Assembly: GCA_945869935.1 (NCBI GenBank)
Contig: CAMBSA010000004.1
Location: 1-17,805, forward strand
Direction of reading: 5' to 3'
From: Bordetella parapertussis
GTDB taxonomy: Bacteria; Pseudomonadota; Gammaproteobacteria; Burkholderiales; SG8-39
Length of the DNA stretch: 17,805 nucleotides
Position numbers and translations under genes: made by a program. Positions 7,146 to 15,048 of this stretch are shown in pieces; the first letter of the stretch is position 1; every line of letters starts with the position of its first letter. The notes beneath the pieces were generated by a model, which was given only the letters and a program-made list of their open reading frames with translations, made no database searches and had not been told where the DNA came from.

Positions 7146-8021
7146 ATGCAGGAACTTCTCGCCCAGCTCGTCAGCGTGCTATTCCACGGCATCGCCTACG
7201 GGATGATCCTGTATGTGATTTCTGTCGGTCTCTCGGTCACCATGGGCCTGATGGGTTTCGCCAATCTCGCCCACGGAGTCTTCGCGATGGCGGGAGGCTA
7301 CATCCTGACGTCGTCGATCAGCCGCTTCGGCATTCCTTTCCCGCTGGCGCTCGTTCTCGCCTTCTTCGGCGTGGCGATTGCAGGAATCATTCTGGAACGT
7401 CTGCTGTATTCCAAGCTCTATACCGCGGGCGAACTCGAGCAGGTCCTGTTTACAATCGGACTGATCTTCATAGCGGTCGCGGTCGCGCGCATGATCTTCG
7501 GGACGCTGCAGCAGCCGGTCGTCCTGCCTGAATACCTGAAAGGTCAGTTCGGCCTTCTCGGGCGGGATTTTCCCGCTTACCGCGTGTTCATCATCCTGTT
7601 CAGTGCCGTCATGATCGCAGTGCTCTGGTTCGGAGTCGAGCGCACGCGCTGGGGCGCAATGGTGCGGGCCGCCGTCGACAATCGTGTCATGGCGCAATCG
7701 GTCGGCATCAACACCACCAAGCTGTTCACGCTGACCTTCGCGCTCGGGAGCGGCCTGGCCGGACTGGGCGGTGCGCTCGGCGCGGAAATCATTTCGGTGC
7801 AACCAACTTATCCTTTCGAGCACCTTGTCTACTTCCTCATCGTGGTGTCAATCGGAGGACTGGGGTCGTTGCGCGGCCCGTTTGTTGCGGCCCTGCTCAT
7901 CGGAATGGGCGATACCGCCTGCAAATACTGGCTGCCCCAGTTCGGCGCGTTCTTCATCTACGCGGCGACCATCGGATTGCTGCTCTGGCGTCCCGCGGGA
8001 CTGTTCGGAAGAAAATCCTAA
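7146..8021 (+). CDS. livH: LivH-type ABC permease
   Basis: 291 residues from ATG 7146, very hydrophobic throughout, with about eight membrane segments. GLSVTMGLMGFANLAHGVFAMAGGY near residues 27-51 is the typical start of LivH permeases, and IGGLGSLRGPFVAALLIGMGDT near the C-terminus contains the conserved loop that contacts the ATPases. The frame is open upstream to a TTG at 7104, but that codon abuts the terminator hairpin and would add 14 unrelated residues, so I reject it. With LivM it forms the inner-membrane pore. The symbol refers to the family; the transported compound is probably aromatic-related rather than leucine. Confidence 0.9.
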   Translation: MQELLAQLVSVLFHGIAYGMILYVISVGLSVTMGLMGFANLAHGVFAMAGGYILTSSISRFGIPFPLALVLAFFGVAIAGIILERLLYSKLYTAGELEQVLFTIGLIFIAVAVARMIFGTLQQPVVLPEYLKGQFGLLGRDFPAYRVFIILFSAVMIAVLWFGVERTRWGAMVRAAVDNRVMAQSVGINTTKLFTLTFALGSGLAGLGGALGAEIISVQPTYPFEHLVYFLIVVSIGGLGSLRGPFVAALLIGMGDTACKYWLPQFGAFFIYAATIGLLLWRPAGLFGRKS

Positions 8022-8023
8022 GC

Positions 8024-9004
8024 ATGATCCACTCAGGCGGTTACTCGGCGCATCCGCGCATCCGTTGGCAGGAATGGCTGCCCTGGCTGGCCGGCATCGC
8101 CGTTTTTTTCCTGTTACCCGAATACCTCGCGCTTGGCGCCCGGATTCTCATTTTCATCCTGTTCGCACTTTCGCTCGACCTCATCCTCGGCTACGCTGGC
8201 ATCATCACACTCGGACACAGCGCCTTCTTCGGCGTGGGAGCCTACGTGGCGGGCATACTCTCCGCCAAGCTCGGGATCACCGACCCGCTGTTACAACTCG
8301 TGGCAGCGGCAGTAGCCGCCGGAATTCTCGGTCTGCTGACGGGTGCGGTCATTCTGAGGACACAGGGCCTGACGCTCCTCATGCTCACGCTCGCGATCAC
8401 CTCGGTCTGCCTCGAGATCGCCAACAAGGCAACAACCATCACCGGTGGCGCCGACGGCCTCTCGGGGATTACCCTTTCACCACTACTGGGGATGTTCCGT
8501 TTCGACTTGTTCGGAAAAACGGCCTTTCTTTACTGCCTGCTTGTGTTGTTCGTCGCGTGGTGGTGCATTCGACATCTGATCTATTCGCCTTACGGTGCGT
8601 CTCTCACCGGTATTCGCGAAAACAACCTGCGCATGCATGCTGTGGGGGCCCCGGTCTACACCCGCCTTGTGGTCGTGTATGGGTTTTCCGGCCTAATCGC
8701 CGGAATCGCTGGTGCCTTGCTCACGCAGACCAACCAGTTCGTCGGTCTCAACGTTCTCGGCTTTGAAATGTCGGGAGACCTGCTCGTCATGCTCATACTC
8801 GGCGGCGTAGGCCGGATTTACGGCGCATTCATCGGCCCGATCGTCTACCTGATTGCGCAGGATCTGCTGGCCAAACAGTTCCCCGAATACTGGTATCTCG
8901 GAATCGGGATCCTGCTGGTGCTGGTGGTCATGTACGCCCGTGGCGGACTCCTTGGCATCATCGACGTCGTGCTCGCCCGCTTTCGCAAGGCCCCGCCAGC
9001 ATGA
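8024..9004 (+). CDS. livM: LivM-type ABC permease
   Basis: 326 residues, second membrane subunit. A short polar N-terminus is followed by multiple hydrophobic segments. The family stretch LDLILGYAGIITLGHSAFF lies near residues 50-68, and LRMHAVGAPVYTRLVVVYGF plus LILGGVGRIYGAFIGP near the C-terminus are standard LivM elements. GGAAG lies about a dozen bases before the ATG. The gene begins two bases after the livH stop, and its own stop overlaps the livG start in ATGA at 9001-9004, so the subunits are translationally coupled. Together with LivH it makes a heterodimeric pore in the cytoplasmic membrane. Confidence 0.92.
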   Translation: MIHSGGYSAHPRIRWQEWLPWLAGIAVFFLLPEYLALGARILIFILFALSLDLILGYAGIITLGHSAFFGVGAYVAGILSAKLGITDPLLQLVAAAVAAGILGLLTGAVILRTQGLTLLMLTLAITSVCLEIANKATTITGGADGLSGITLSPLLGMFRFDLFGKTAFLYCLLVLFVAWWCIRHLIYSPYGASLTGIRENNLRMHAVGAPVYTRLVVVYGFSGLIAGIAGALLTQTNQFVGLNVLGFEMSGDLLVMLILGGVGRIYGAFIGPIVYLIAQDLLAKQFPEYWYLGIGILLVLVVMYARGGLLGIIDVVLARFRKAPPA

Positions 9005-9750
9005 GCGCGGCCCTGCAGACGCGCGGTCTGTGCAAGAGCTTCGGTGCACTCACCGTCGCCGATAACATCAATTTCACGCTGGAGGCAGGAGCACGGCACG
9101 CCCTGATCGGTCCGAACGGCGCCGGCAAGACCACCTTCGTCAACATGCTGACGGGACGACTGGCGCCAAGTACCGGCTCGATAATCCTTGGCGACGAGGA
9201 CGTCACGCGGCTGTCGCAGGAGCAGCGGGTAAAGCGCGGTCTTGGCCGCACCTTCCAGATCAACACGCTTTTTCGCAGCCTGCCGGTACTCGATAATGTG
9301 GCACTTGCGATCGCAGAACGACTCGGCGTCGGAAAGCGCCTCTTCCGCCCTGCGATTCGCCACAAGGAAGTGCTCGACGAGAGCATTGCACTGCTCGCTT
9401 CGCTCGGCATCGCGGATGTCGCCAGCACACCGGTGACCGGTCTTCCCTACGGCAAGCAGCGCCTTGTCGAAATCGCGATCGCACTCGGCCTCAAGCCGAA
9501 AGTGCTGCTGCTCGACGAACCCGCGGCAGGTGTGCCGTCACTCGAATCGCACCGCATTCTCGAAGTTCTGGAATCCCTGCCATCGGAGATCGCGATCCTG
9601 ATCATCGAACACGACATGGATCTCGTGTTCAAGTTCGCCAGCCGCATCACCGTTCTCGCCCAAGGCGCGGTGCTGACCGAAGGCACACCGTCGGAGATTG
9701 CCGCTGACACGCACGTGCGGCAGGTCTACCTCGGGGAACGCAATGGCTGA
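9001..9750 (+). CDS. livG: LivG-type ABC transporter ATPase
   Basis: 249 residues. Walker A GPNGAGKTT is at 37-45, the Q-loop Gln at 86 (TFQIN), the signature region LPYGKQRLVEIA at 148-159, Walker B VLLLDEP at 168-174 and the switch His at 204 (IIEHDM). All residues needed for ATP hydrolysis are present. The D-loop reads AAGVPSLES rather than the commoner AAGLNPxET of LivG, marking a subgroup. The protein sits on the cytoplasmic face with LivF and powers import. Its ATG overlaps the livM stop by four bases and its stop overlaps the livF start by eight. Confidence 0.92.
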   Translation: MSAALQTRGLCKSFGALTVADNINFTLEAGARHALIGPNGAGKTTFVNMLTGRLAPSTGSIILGDEDVTRLSQEQRVKRGLGRTFQINTLFRSLPVLDNVALAIAERLGVGKRLFRPAIRHKEVLDESIALLASLGIADVASTPVTGLPYGKQRLVEIAIALGLKPKVLLLDEPAAGVPSLESHRILEVLESLPSEIAILIIEHDMDLVFKFASRITVLAQGAVLTEGTPSEIAADTHVRQVYLGERNG

Positions 9751-10444
9751 CCTGCTGACTGTAAAAAACCTGCGCTCCGGTTACGGCGCAACGGTGGTGA
9801 TCGAAGACATAAGCTTTTCGGTGCCGGAACGCGGAACGGTTGCAGTGCTGGGTCGTAACGGCGTGGGTAAAACCACGCTCCTTGCCAGCCTCATGGGGCA
9901 AACCACGCTGCATTCGGGGGCAATCGTATTCAACGGCAATCCTATCGAGAAACTGCCGATTTACGAACGTTCACGCATCGGGATCGGCTTCGTTCCGCAG
10001 ACTCGTGACATCTTCCCGTCCCTGACCGTCGAGGAAAACCTGACGGTCGCCGAGCGCCCCGGCCGCTGGACGCTGCAACGCGTATTCGACCTCTTTCCCC
10101 GTCTGGCCGAGCGTCATCGCCATATGGGTAACCAGATATCAGGGGGCGAGCAGCAGATGCTTGCGATTGGACGTGCCCTGATGGGCAACCCCTCCCTGCT
10201 ACTCATGGACGAGCCGATGGAAGGCCTCGCGCCGATCATCGTGGACGCCCTTCTACTCGCAATGCAGCGCCTGATCCGCGAGGACGCCCTGACGGTGATC
10301 CTCGTGGAACAGTCGGCAAAACTCGCGCTTGAAGTCACCGATCGGGCCCTGGTTCTCAATCGAGGGCTTATCGCATGGGAGGGCGAAAGCTCCGCCCTGC
10401 TCGCCGACCCGGACAAACTTGCAAGTCTGTTCGTAGCACACTAG
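9743..10444 (+). CDS. livF: LivF-type ABC transporter ATPase
   Basis: 233 residues from ATG 9743, the normal LivF length. The frame opens further upstream inside livG, but MADLLTVKNLRSGYG is the usual LivF N-terminus and CGGGG precedes it. Walker A GRNGVGKTT is at 37-45, the signature ISGGEQQ at 132-138, and Walker B LLLMDEP at 152-158 is followed by MEGLAPIIV. The switch position is LVEQ, with Gln where other ATPases have His; this is normal for LivF. It completes a full five-part importer (binding protein, H, M, G, F). The start overlaps livG by eight bases. Confidence 0.92.
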   Translation: MADLLTVKNLRSGYGATVVIEDISFSVPERGTVAVLGRNGVGKTTLLASLMGQTTLHSGAIVFNGNPIEKLPIYERSRIGIGFVPQTRDIFPSLTVEENLTVAERPGRWTLQRVFDLFPRLAERHRHMGNQISGGEQQMLAIGRALMGNPSLLLMDEPMEGLAPIIVDALLLAMQRLIREDALTVILVEQSAKLALEVTDRALVLNRGLIAWEGESSALLADPDKLASLFVAH

Positions 10445-10458
10445 CAGCACGGCCATCC

Positions 10459-10478
10459 CCTGCAGGTCGAACTGCAGG
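10459..10478. other. Hairpin between livF and the Bug receptor gene
   Basis: CCTGCAG and CTGCAGG form a 7-bp stem with a 6-base loop in the 54-base gap. No T-run follows in either direction, so it is not a standard terminator. It could be an mRNA processing or stabilising element, or chance. Confidence 0.3.
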
Positions 10479-10498
10479 CCGCCGCCCGGAGAAAATCC

Positions 10499-11491
10499 TT
10501 GAGCCACTATCCGCCCCTTGCCAGAACACTAGTTTGCGCCACGTTCCTGGCGCTTGTCGCACTCGTGGGCGCATCGCCCGCAAATGCACAGGAATTCCCC
10601 GCACGCCCGCTTCGCCTGATCGTTCCCCAGCCTCCGGGTGGCGGTTTCGATCTCGTCGGCCGGGTCGTCGCGAGCAAGCTTTCGGAACTGCTCGGCCAGC
10701 AGGTCATAGTCGAGAACAAGACGGGCGCAGGAACACTGGTGGGAACGGAAGCGGCTGCGAAGGCACCTGCCGATGGCTATACGCTCGTAGTAGGCGGCTT
10801 CAGCAACATCGCAGCAAACGTCGGCCTGTACAAGCAGTTGCCCTACGATCCTGTCACCGACTTCGTTCCCGTTGGCATGGTGGTGAGTTACGGTTACGCG
10901 CTTGTCGGGCGAAAGGATCTTCCGTTCGGGACCTTGCGCGAACTGATTGCGTATGCACGCCAGAATCCGGGAAAGCTCTCCTACGCCTCTGGAGGCGTAG
11001 GTACCGGACAGCACATTGCCGGCGCGGCACTGGCGCAGGCAACCGAAACCAGCTTGCTGCACGTTCCGTATCGCGGCGCCCAGGCGGCTTATCAGGATCT
11101 GCTGTCCGGAAGAGTGGATCTGTTTTTTGACAATGCAGGAACGGCGAAGCAGTACGTCGACACCTCGCAAGTGAAAGCCTATGCGGTATCGACACTCGAG
11201 CGGTTTCCCGGCCTGCCCGCGCTGCCGACGGTCAATGAAACCGGCGTCGGCAAGGTTCAGGTTGAAGCGTGGTTCGGCATTTTCACCCGCGCCGGTGTAC
11301 CCCCGCAGGCTCTGGCGCGCCTTCGCACCGAACTGAGCAAAGCATCCCAATCCCCCGACGTACTCGGCAGATTCGAAAAAGGCGGTGGTCGAATGCTCCG
11401 CATGTCCACACAGGAAGCGGAGGCGTTTGTCCGCGCGGAAGTGGCAAAATGGAGCACGATGATTCGCGAAGCCGGCATTTCTGCCGATTGA
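10499..11491 (+). CDS. Bug-family (TctC-like) periplasmic solute receptor
   Basis: 330 residues starting at TTG 10499, with GGAGA eight bases ahead supporting this unusual start. The signal peptide has a hydrophobic core at about 9-25 and an ANA cleavage site near residue 30. The mature part begins QEFPARPLRLIVPQPPGGGFD, the Bug hallmark, followed by GTEAAAKAPADGYTL, YDPVTDFVPVGMVV and LLHVPYRGAQAAYQDLLSGRVD. Bug proteins bind carboxylates, including aromatic ones, in the periplasm; most are encoded without the TctAB membrane subunits, as here. It lies directly after a complete ABC operon and before the dioxygenase genes, so it probably binds the pathway substrate or signals its presence. Which transporter it serves is unknown. 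Confidence 0.93.
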   Translation: MSHYPPLARTLVCATFLALVALVGASPANAQEFPARPLRLIVPQPPGGGFDLVGRVVASKLSELLGQQVIVENKTGAGTLVGTEAAAKAPADGYTLVVGGFSNIAANVGLYKQLPYDPVTDFVPVGMVVSYGYALVGRKDLPFGTLRELIAYARQNPGKLSYASGGVGTGQHIAGAALAQATETSLLHVPYRGAQAAYQDLLSGRVDLFFDNAGTAKQYVDTSQVKAYAVSTLERFPGLPALPTVNETGVGKVQVEAWFGIFTRAGVPPQALARLRTELSKASQSPDVLGRFEKGGGRMLRMSTQEAEAFVRAEVAKWSTMIREAGISAD

Positions 11492-11506
11492 ACAGGCCTG
11501 AAAGAC

Positions 11507-11779
11507 ATGCGTGACTACTGGCTGGGAAAACTCTTCTTTGATCTGCAAAATCCTGAAGCCGCGAAGGAATATCGCTCCGGCCGGGAGGAGGTCCTCAAGC
11601 GCTACCCGCTCAAGGAGGATGTCAGGCAGGCGGTGATGTCTGACGATGTCACCTTCCTCGCGCTTCGCGTCAACGCGTACCTGCTTCGCTTCTACTTTCA
11701 GTCGGCAGGCATGCCCGATGGCGAATTCATCCAGCGGCTGAAAGCGGGCGCAGCACAGACGGAGACACAGAATGGCTGA
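11507..11779 (+). CDS. LigA-type small subunit of extradiol ring-cleavage dioxygenase
   Basis: 90 residues. It resembles the LigA domain (alpha subunit of protocatechuate 4,5-dioxygenase and the corresponding part of gallate dioxygenases): NPEAAKEYRSGREEVLKRYPL, then VRQAVMSDDVTFLALRVNAYLLRFYF. LigA holds no iron but caps the LigB active site. It is shorter than sphingomonad LigA, having only the core helical domain. The last eight bases overlap the start of the LigB gene, a strong sign that the two products form one enzyme. Its own ribosome site is weak; it begins 15 bases after the Bug gene stop and is likely read from the same message. Confidence 0.88.
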   Translation: MRDYWLGKLFFDLQNPEAAKEYRSGREEVLKRYPLKEDVRQAVMSDDVTFLALRVNAYLLRFYFQSAGMPDGEFIQRLKAGAAQTETQNG

Positions 11780-12608
11780 ACTTGTCGGAGTATTTGCAGC
11801 CAGCCACGGGCCGCTCATCGTACGCGACTGGCATAGAGTACCGGACGTTCCCAAGGGACGGATCACCGCCGCATTTCAGGAACTGGGCCGACGTGTAATG
11901 GCTGTACGGCCCGACGTGATCATCGAAGTGTCTCCCGACCACTGGGTAAATTTTTTCATCGACAATCTGCCAAGCATCTGCATCGGAGTCGGGGAAACCC
12001 ATGAAGGACCGCCCGAACCGTTTCTGAAAGACTTCCCCTGGAAGACCGTTCCCGGGCATCCTGCACTGGCCAACCATATTGTTGAAACCGCACTTCGGCA
12101 GGATTTTGAACCTTCGGTTTCGCATCACCTGAAGCTTGATCACGGGTTCTGCATTCCGCTATGGAAGATGGAGCTCGACGCATTGCCATGCGTGATACCG
12201 ATGATCGTCAACGATCTCGAGCCGCCCATGCCGAGCATCGGCCGATGCCTTCAATGGGGAAAGTTGCTCGCGCAGGCAATCGCATCCTTTCCCGGAGACC
12301 TTCGAGTCGCGGTGCTTGCGACTGGCGGCATCAGCCATTCCATCGGCGAACCCACCATGGGTGAAATCGATGAACCCTTCGACCGTGATTGCATCGCAGC
12401 TCTGGAGGCGGGAAAAGAAACGCCATTGGTCGATTTTCTGGAGCGGCGACTCGTTACCACGGGCAACGGCGCGCACGAAATGCGTAACTGGGTGGTCGCA
12501 CACGGCGCGGCGGGAAGCAGTGGTTTTGACCTGATCGACTATCTCGCCGTACCCGAAGTTTATGTAGGTTGCGGCTTTGCATCGTGGCAATTGAAGAATG
12601 CTGCCTGA
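11772..12608 (+). CDS. LigB-type extradiol dioxygenase catalytic subunit
   Basis: 278 residues, class III (LigB superfamily) Fe(II) extradiol dioxygenase, which opens a dihydroxylated ring beside its hydroxyls using O2. The ligands seen in LigB are in place: His12 (ASHGP), His57 (SPDHW) and Glu236 (AHEMRNW); the acid/base His is at 189 (GGISHSIG) and a further conserved His at 124 (LDHG). All catalytic residues are present, so it should be active. GGAG seven bases ahead gives a good start within the LigA gene. Substrate cannot be fixed: protocatechuate-, gallate- or hydroxylated phenylpropionate-like catechols all fit. The MhpA-like hydroxylase upstream would supply the catechol. Confidence 0.92.
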   Translation: MAELVGVFAASHGPLIVRDWHRVPDVPKGRITAAFQELGRRVMAVRPDVIIEVSPDHWVNFFIDNLPSICIGVGETHEGPPEPFLKDFPWKTVPGHPALANHIVETALRQDFEPSVSHHLKLDHGFCIPLWKMELDALPCVIPMIVNDLEPPMPSIGRCLQWGKLLAQAIASFPGDLRVAVLATGGISHSIGEPTMGEIDEPFDRDCIAALEAGKETPLVDFLERRLVTTGNGAHEMRNWVVAHGAAGSSGFDLIDYLAVPEVYVGCGFASWQLKNAA

Positions 12609-12635
12609 ACCGTTCAATCTAAAGCGCATCGCGCC

Positions 12636-13514
12636 TTGACCACACCCATTTCGTTTCGCAGGGACTTTGAAGTCGCCTACGGACGACTGGAGGCCGTGAG
12701 CCCGATGGTCCGTCGTGTGGTCGCGAAAAACCCCGGCCCGTTTACGTTCAGGGGGACCGGCACTTACGTGATCGGGCACGGCTCGGTCGCGGTTATCGAT
12801 CCCGGACCTGATGACAAGGACCACCTCGAGGCGATTCTCGGGGGCATCGCCGGCGAATCCGTCACGCATATTCTCATAACGCATACGCATATCGACCACT
12901 CTCCGCTGTCCCGCGCGCTCTCGTCCCGTACCGGCGCCCGCGTCTATGCGTTCGGACCCAACCCTTCAACGCCTGACGGCACAGGCGAAGCTAGCGGTGA
13001 CACCGACTTCGTTCCGGATGAAGTCATCCGCGACGCAGATCGTGTGACAGGGAGCGATTGGGCTGTCGACGTGGTGCACACTCCGGGCCACGCCTCCAAC
13101 CATCTGTGTTTCGGACTTGCGGAGGAAAAAGCGCTTTTCACCGGTGACCATGTCATGGGATGGTCTACCTCGGTGATATCGCCGCCGGACGGCGACATGG
13201 CGGCGTATGTGGCATCGCTCAAACGATTGCTGGATCGTGATGACCGTCACTACTACCCGACTCACGGACCGCGAATCGATCAACCGCACGACTATGTGCG
13301 GGAACTCATCCAGCATCGTGCCGAACGCGAATCCGAGATACTTGCCGCACTCGCGATAGGCCCCGCCACAATCAGTGAACTCGTCGCGAGAATCTACGCA
13401 GGATTACCCGAGAACCTTGTACGCGCCGCCGCCAGATCGGTTCGGGCACACCTAATCGAACTCGAGCGTCGAAGCGCCGTGCACGGTGACCTAGGCAGGT
13501 ATCGACGCGTCTGA
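12636..13514 (+). CDS. Metallo-beta-lactamase-fold hydrolase, LACTB2-like
   Basis: 292 residues from TTG 12636; the N-terminus aligns with the family although no good ribosome site is visible. Metal motifs are complete: THTHIDHS with His83, His85, Asp87, His88, then PGH (His152), TGDH (Asp171) and THG (His210). NPGPFTFRGTGTYVIG and VIDPGPDD are typical of the LACTB2-like group. A C-terminal winged-helix-like stretch (about 225-290) is also usual for that group. Members are annotated as ribonucleases, thioesterases or lactone hydrolases. After a dioxygenase gene (27-base gap) a hydrolase for the ring-fission product, its lactone, or a CoA ester is plausible but unproven. Confidence 0.88.
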   Translation: MTTPISFRRDFEVAYGRLEAVSPMVRRVVAKNPGPFTFRGTGTYVIGHGSVAVIDPGPDDKDHLEAILGGIAGESVTHILITHTHIDHSPLSRALSSRTGARVYAFGPNPSTPDGTGEASGDTDFVPDEVIRDADRVTGSDWAVDVVHTPGHASNHLCFGLAEEKALFTGDHVMGWSTSVISPPDGDMAAYVASLKRLLDRDDRHYYPTHGPRIDQPHDYVRELIQHRAERESEILAALAIGPATISELVARIYAGLPENLVRAAARSVRAHLIELERRSAVHGDLGRYRRV

Positions 13515-13517
13515 CGA

Positions 13518-14459
13518 TCAGCCCCCGCCATCTATCCAAGTTGCGAGTCCCTGGGCGTTCAGTTCGATGTCCAGTTCGAGAACATCCATGACGGTGGCGC
13601 GCGAATGACGCCATCCATGGCGCCTGCCCTCGTCAAATACCATTCCGATGACCGCATCCTTTATTCGCTTATGGCGGTCCGGTCCGGGTTCTCCAAACCG
13701 CCTGCCAATCTCAGCAAGCGCATCGACCTGACGATGCATGTCTTCTGCGAGACGTGCGACATCGCGCAATTGCCCGTAGTGTGTGACATAGATCGCGTCG
13801 GGCTTGTGCGACATCAGCAAATCGAGCGTCTTGTGCTCGGCCACCGGGTCGAACTGCACCGGACTGGATGTCGGCATAATGAATTGGCGACCGTCCTGGT
13901 CCAATTCCCGGTAGGACAATCCGAAGGTATCGCCGGCGAAGATGTGCCCTGTCGCTGAATCGACAATCGACATGTGATGTCGCGCGTGTCCGGGAGTATC
14001 CAGCACAGTGAAATTCCGCCCTGATAGCCCAAAGACGGCTCCGTGGGGCATTTCAACGATACGACTTCGTTCAATCGGTTCGAGCCGGCCATAAAGCCGA
14101 ACCGCCTCATCCTCGCCGTAAACCGCTACCGATCCGGCCCAGAGCCGTGCGGGGTCTTCCATATGCCGTGCACCGCGCGGATGAACGCCAAGCCTCGCAT
14201 TGGGGAAACGTTTCATGTATGCACCCGCCCCACCTGCGTGATCCAGATGCACGTGGGTAAGCAATACCCAGTCGACCGAATCTTTGGTCAAACCCTTCCC
14301 GACGAGCGCTTCATACACCCGGTCTAGTGAGTTTGCCGTACCCGTATCGATGATCGCTGCTCGGCCAGCCTCGACCACAAGGTGAACCGCATCGAGCATC
14401 GGTCGGATGTAACCTGAGTCGATAGCGCTGATTCCGTGCCCGTAGTCGATAATGCTCAT
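13518..14459 (-). CDS. Metallo-beta-lactamase-fold hydrolase (glyoxalase II-like)
   Basis: 313 residues from ATG 14459; another ATG lies six bases upstream (14465), but the AGGG ribosome site is properly spaced only for the inner one. The zinc motif THVHLDHAGG gives His69, His71, Asp73 and His74; TPGH (His158), AGDT (Asp177) and THYG (His227) complete the set. The order IDTGTANS, then HVHLDH, then LDTPGHARHH is common in MBL proteins annotated as glyoxalase II-like or lactonase-like. A C-terminal helical region (about 230-313) is not recognised. It converges on the other MBL gene with three bases between stops. A weak promoter may lie at 14486-14513 (TTGACC-N16-TACGAC on the minus strand). 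Substrate unknown. Confidence 0.88.
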   Translation of the reverse strand: MSIIDYGHGISAIDSGYIRPMLDAVHLVVEAGRAAIIDTGTANSLDRVYEALVGKGLTKDSVDWVLLTHVHLDHAGGAGAYMKRFPNARLGVHPRGARHMEDPARLWAGSVAVYGEDEAVRLYGRLEPIERSRIVEMPHGAVFGLSGRNFTVLDTPGHARHHMSIVDSATGHIFAGDTFGLSYRELDQDGRQFIMPTSSPVQFDPVAEHKTLDLLMSHKPDAIYVTHYGQLRDVARLAEDMHRQVDALAEIGRRFGEPGPDRHKRIKDAVIGMVFDEGRRHGWRHSRATVMDVLELDIELNAQGLATWIDGGG

Positions 14460-14560
14460 TGACATGCCCTAGTTCATGCCAGATCGTCGTAGTTGACTCT
14501 CGAACCTGGTCAAGCAACGCGCTGGCAATGCCATTCCGAGCATTTCACCAGCAGAAATGG

Positions 14561-14585
14561 AAAACGCCGCTTCAAGCGGCGTTTT
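14561..14585. terminator. Bidirectional rho-independent terminator
   Basis: AAAACGCCGCTT (14561-14572) and AAGCGGCGTTTT (14574-14585) are perfect 12-base inverted copies; in RNA the stem is GC-rich with a small loop and ends in a T-run on both strands. It terminates the leftward tRNA transcript and separates it from the MBL gene. Confidence 0.88.
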
Positions 14586-14594
14586 TACACGAAT

Positions 14595-14670
14595 TGGCGT
14601 CCCCTACGAGATTCGAACTCGTGTTACCGCCGTGAAAGGGCGATGTCCTAGGCCTCTAGACGAAGGGGAC
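14595..14670 (-). tRNA. tRNA-Glu (TTC)
   Basis: 76 nt including an encoded CCA. The acceptor GTCCCCT pairs with AGGGGAC; the anticodon loop reads CTTTCAC with anticodon TTC; the T arm has GTTCGAATC. It lies 35 bases after tRNA-Ala in the same transcript and is followed by the terminator at 14561-14585. Confidence 0.96.
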
Positions 14671-14705
14671 TTGGGCTGTGTCTCTGTAATAACCACAAGC
14701 CTGAT

Positions 14706-14781
<76 letters not shown>

Positions 14782-14794
14782 AACCGAGCGGGAG

Positions 14795-14823
14795 ATTATA
14801 TCGATGCGCGCCCGATTATGCAA
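14795..14823 (-). promoter_or_regulatory. Consensus promoter of the tRNA-Ala/tRNA-Glu transcript
   Basis: On the minus strand TTGCAT (14818-14823), a 17-base spacer and a perfect TATAAT (14795-14800) precede tRNA-Ala by 13 bases. The stretch after the -10 is GC-rich (CTCCCGC), the discriminator type linked to stringent control of stable RNA. Confidence 0.85.
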
Positions 14824-15048
14824 AGGAATTACTACCGCGAACTGCAGAAGGGCTAAACACCGAGCGCACCGCTACAACCCTAAGCTTCGTCGCACATATG
14901 CGACCGGTTTGCGAAAGATGTAGTACGCGAGCGAGACACGCTCCGAACAGGACAGGCGCGGGTGCCGCGGCCGGATCAGGCAGCACGATGCCTCCTGAAC
15001 TTGTCCGTAATGAGCGACCGGGATTTCAAGCCGGATGAACCTTCACCA
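14824..15048. other. Intergenic stretch between gltX and the tRNA promoter
   Basis: No gene is supported in these 225 bases downstream of gltX. A 6-bp hairpin GTCGCA-CATA-TGCGAC at 14889-14904 lacks a T-run. No convincing gltX terminator is visible, so read-through into the tRNAs is possible. Confidence 0.5.

Noticed and set aside
9001..9750. Unusual D-loop AAGVPSLES in the LivG ATPase as a defect
   Set aside because: All catalytic residues are intact, and variant D-loops occur in subgroups of this family; noted as a subgroup marker only.
10529..11866. Leftward open frame of 445 codons
   Set aside because: Antisense to the Bug receptor and LigA genes, which have signal peptide and family motifs; no domain recognised.
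14889..14904. Hairpin GTCGCA-CATA-TGCGAC as gltX terminator
   Set aside because: Short stem and no T-run on either strand.
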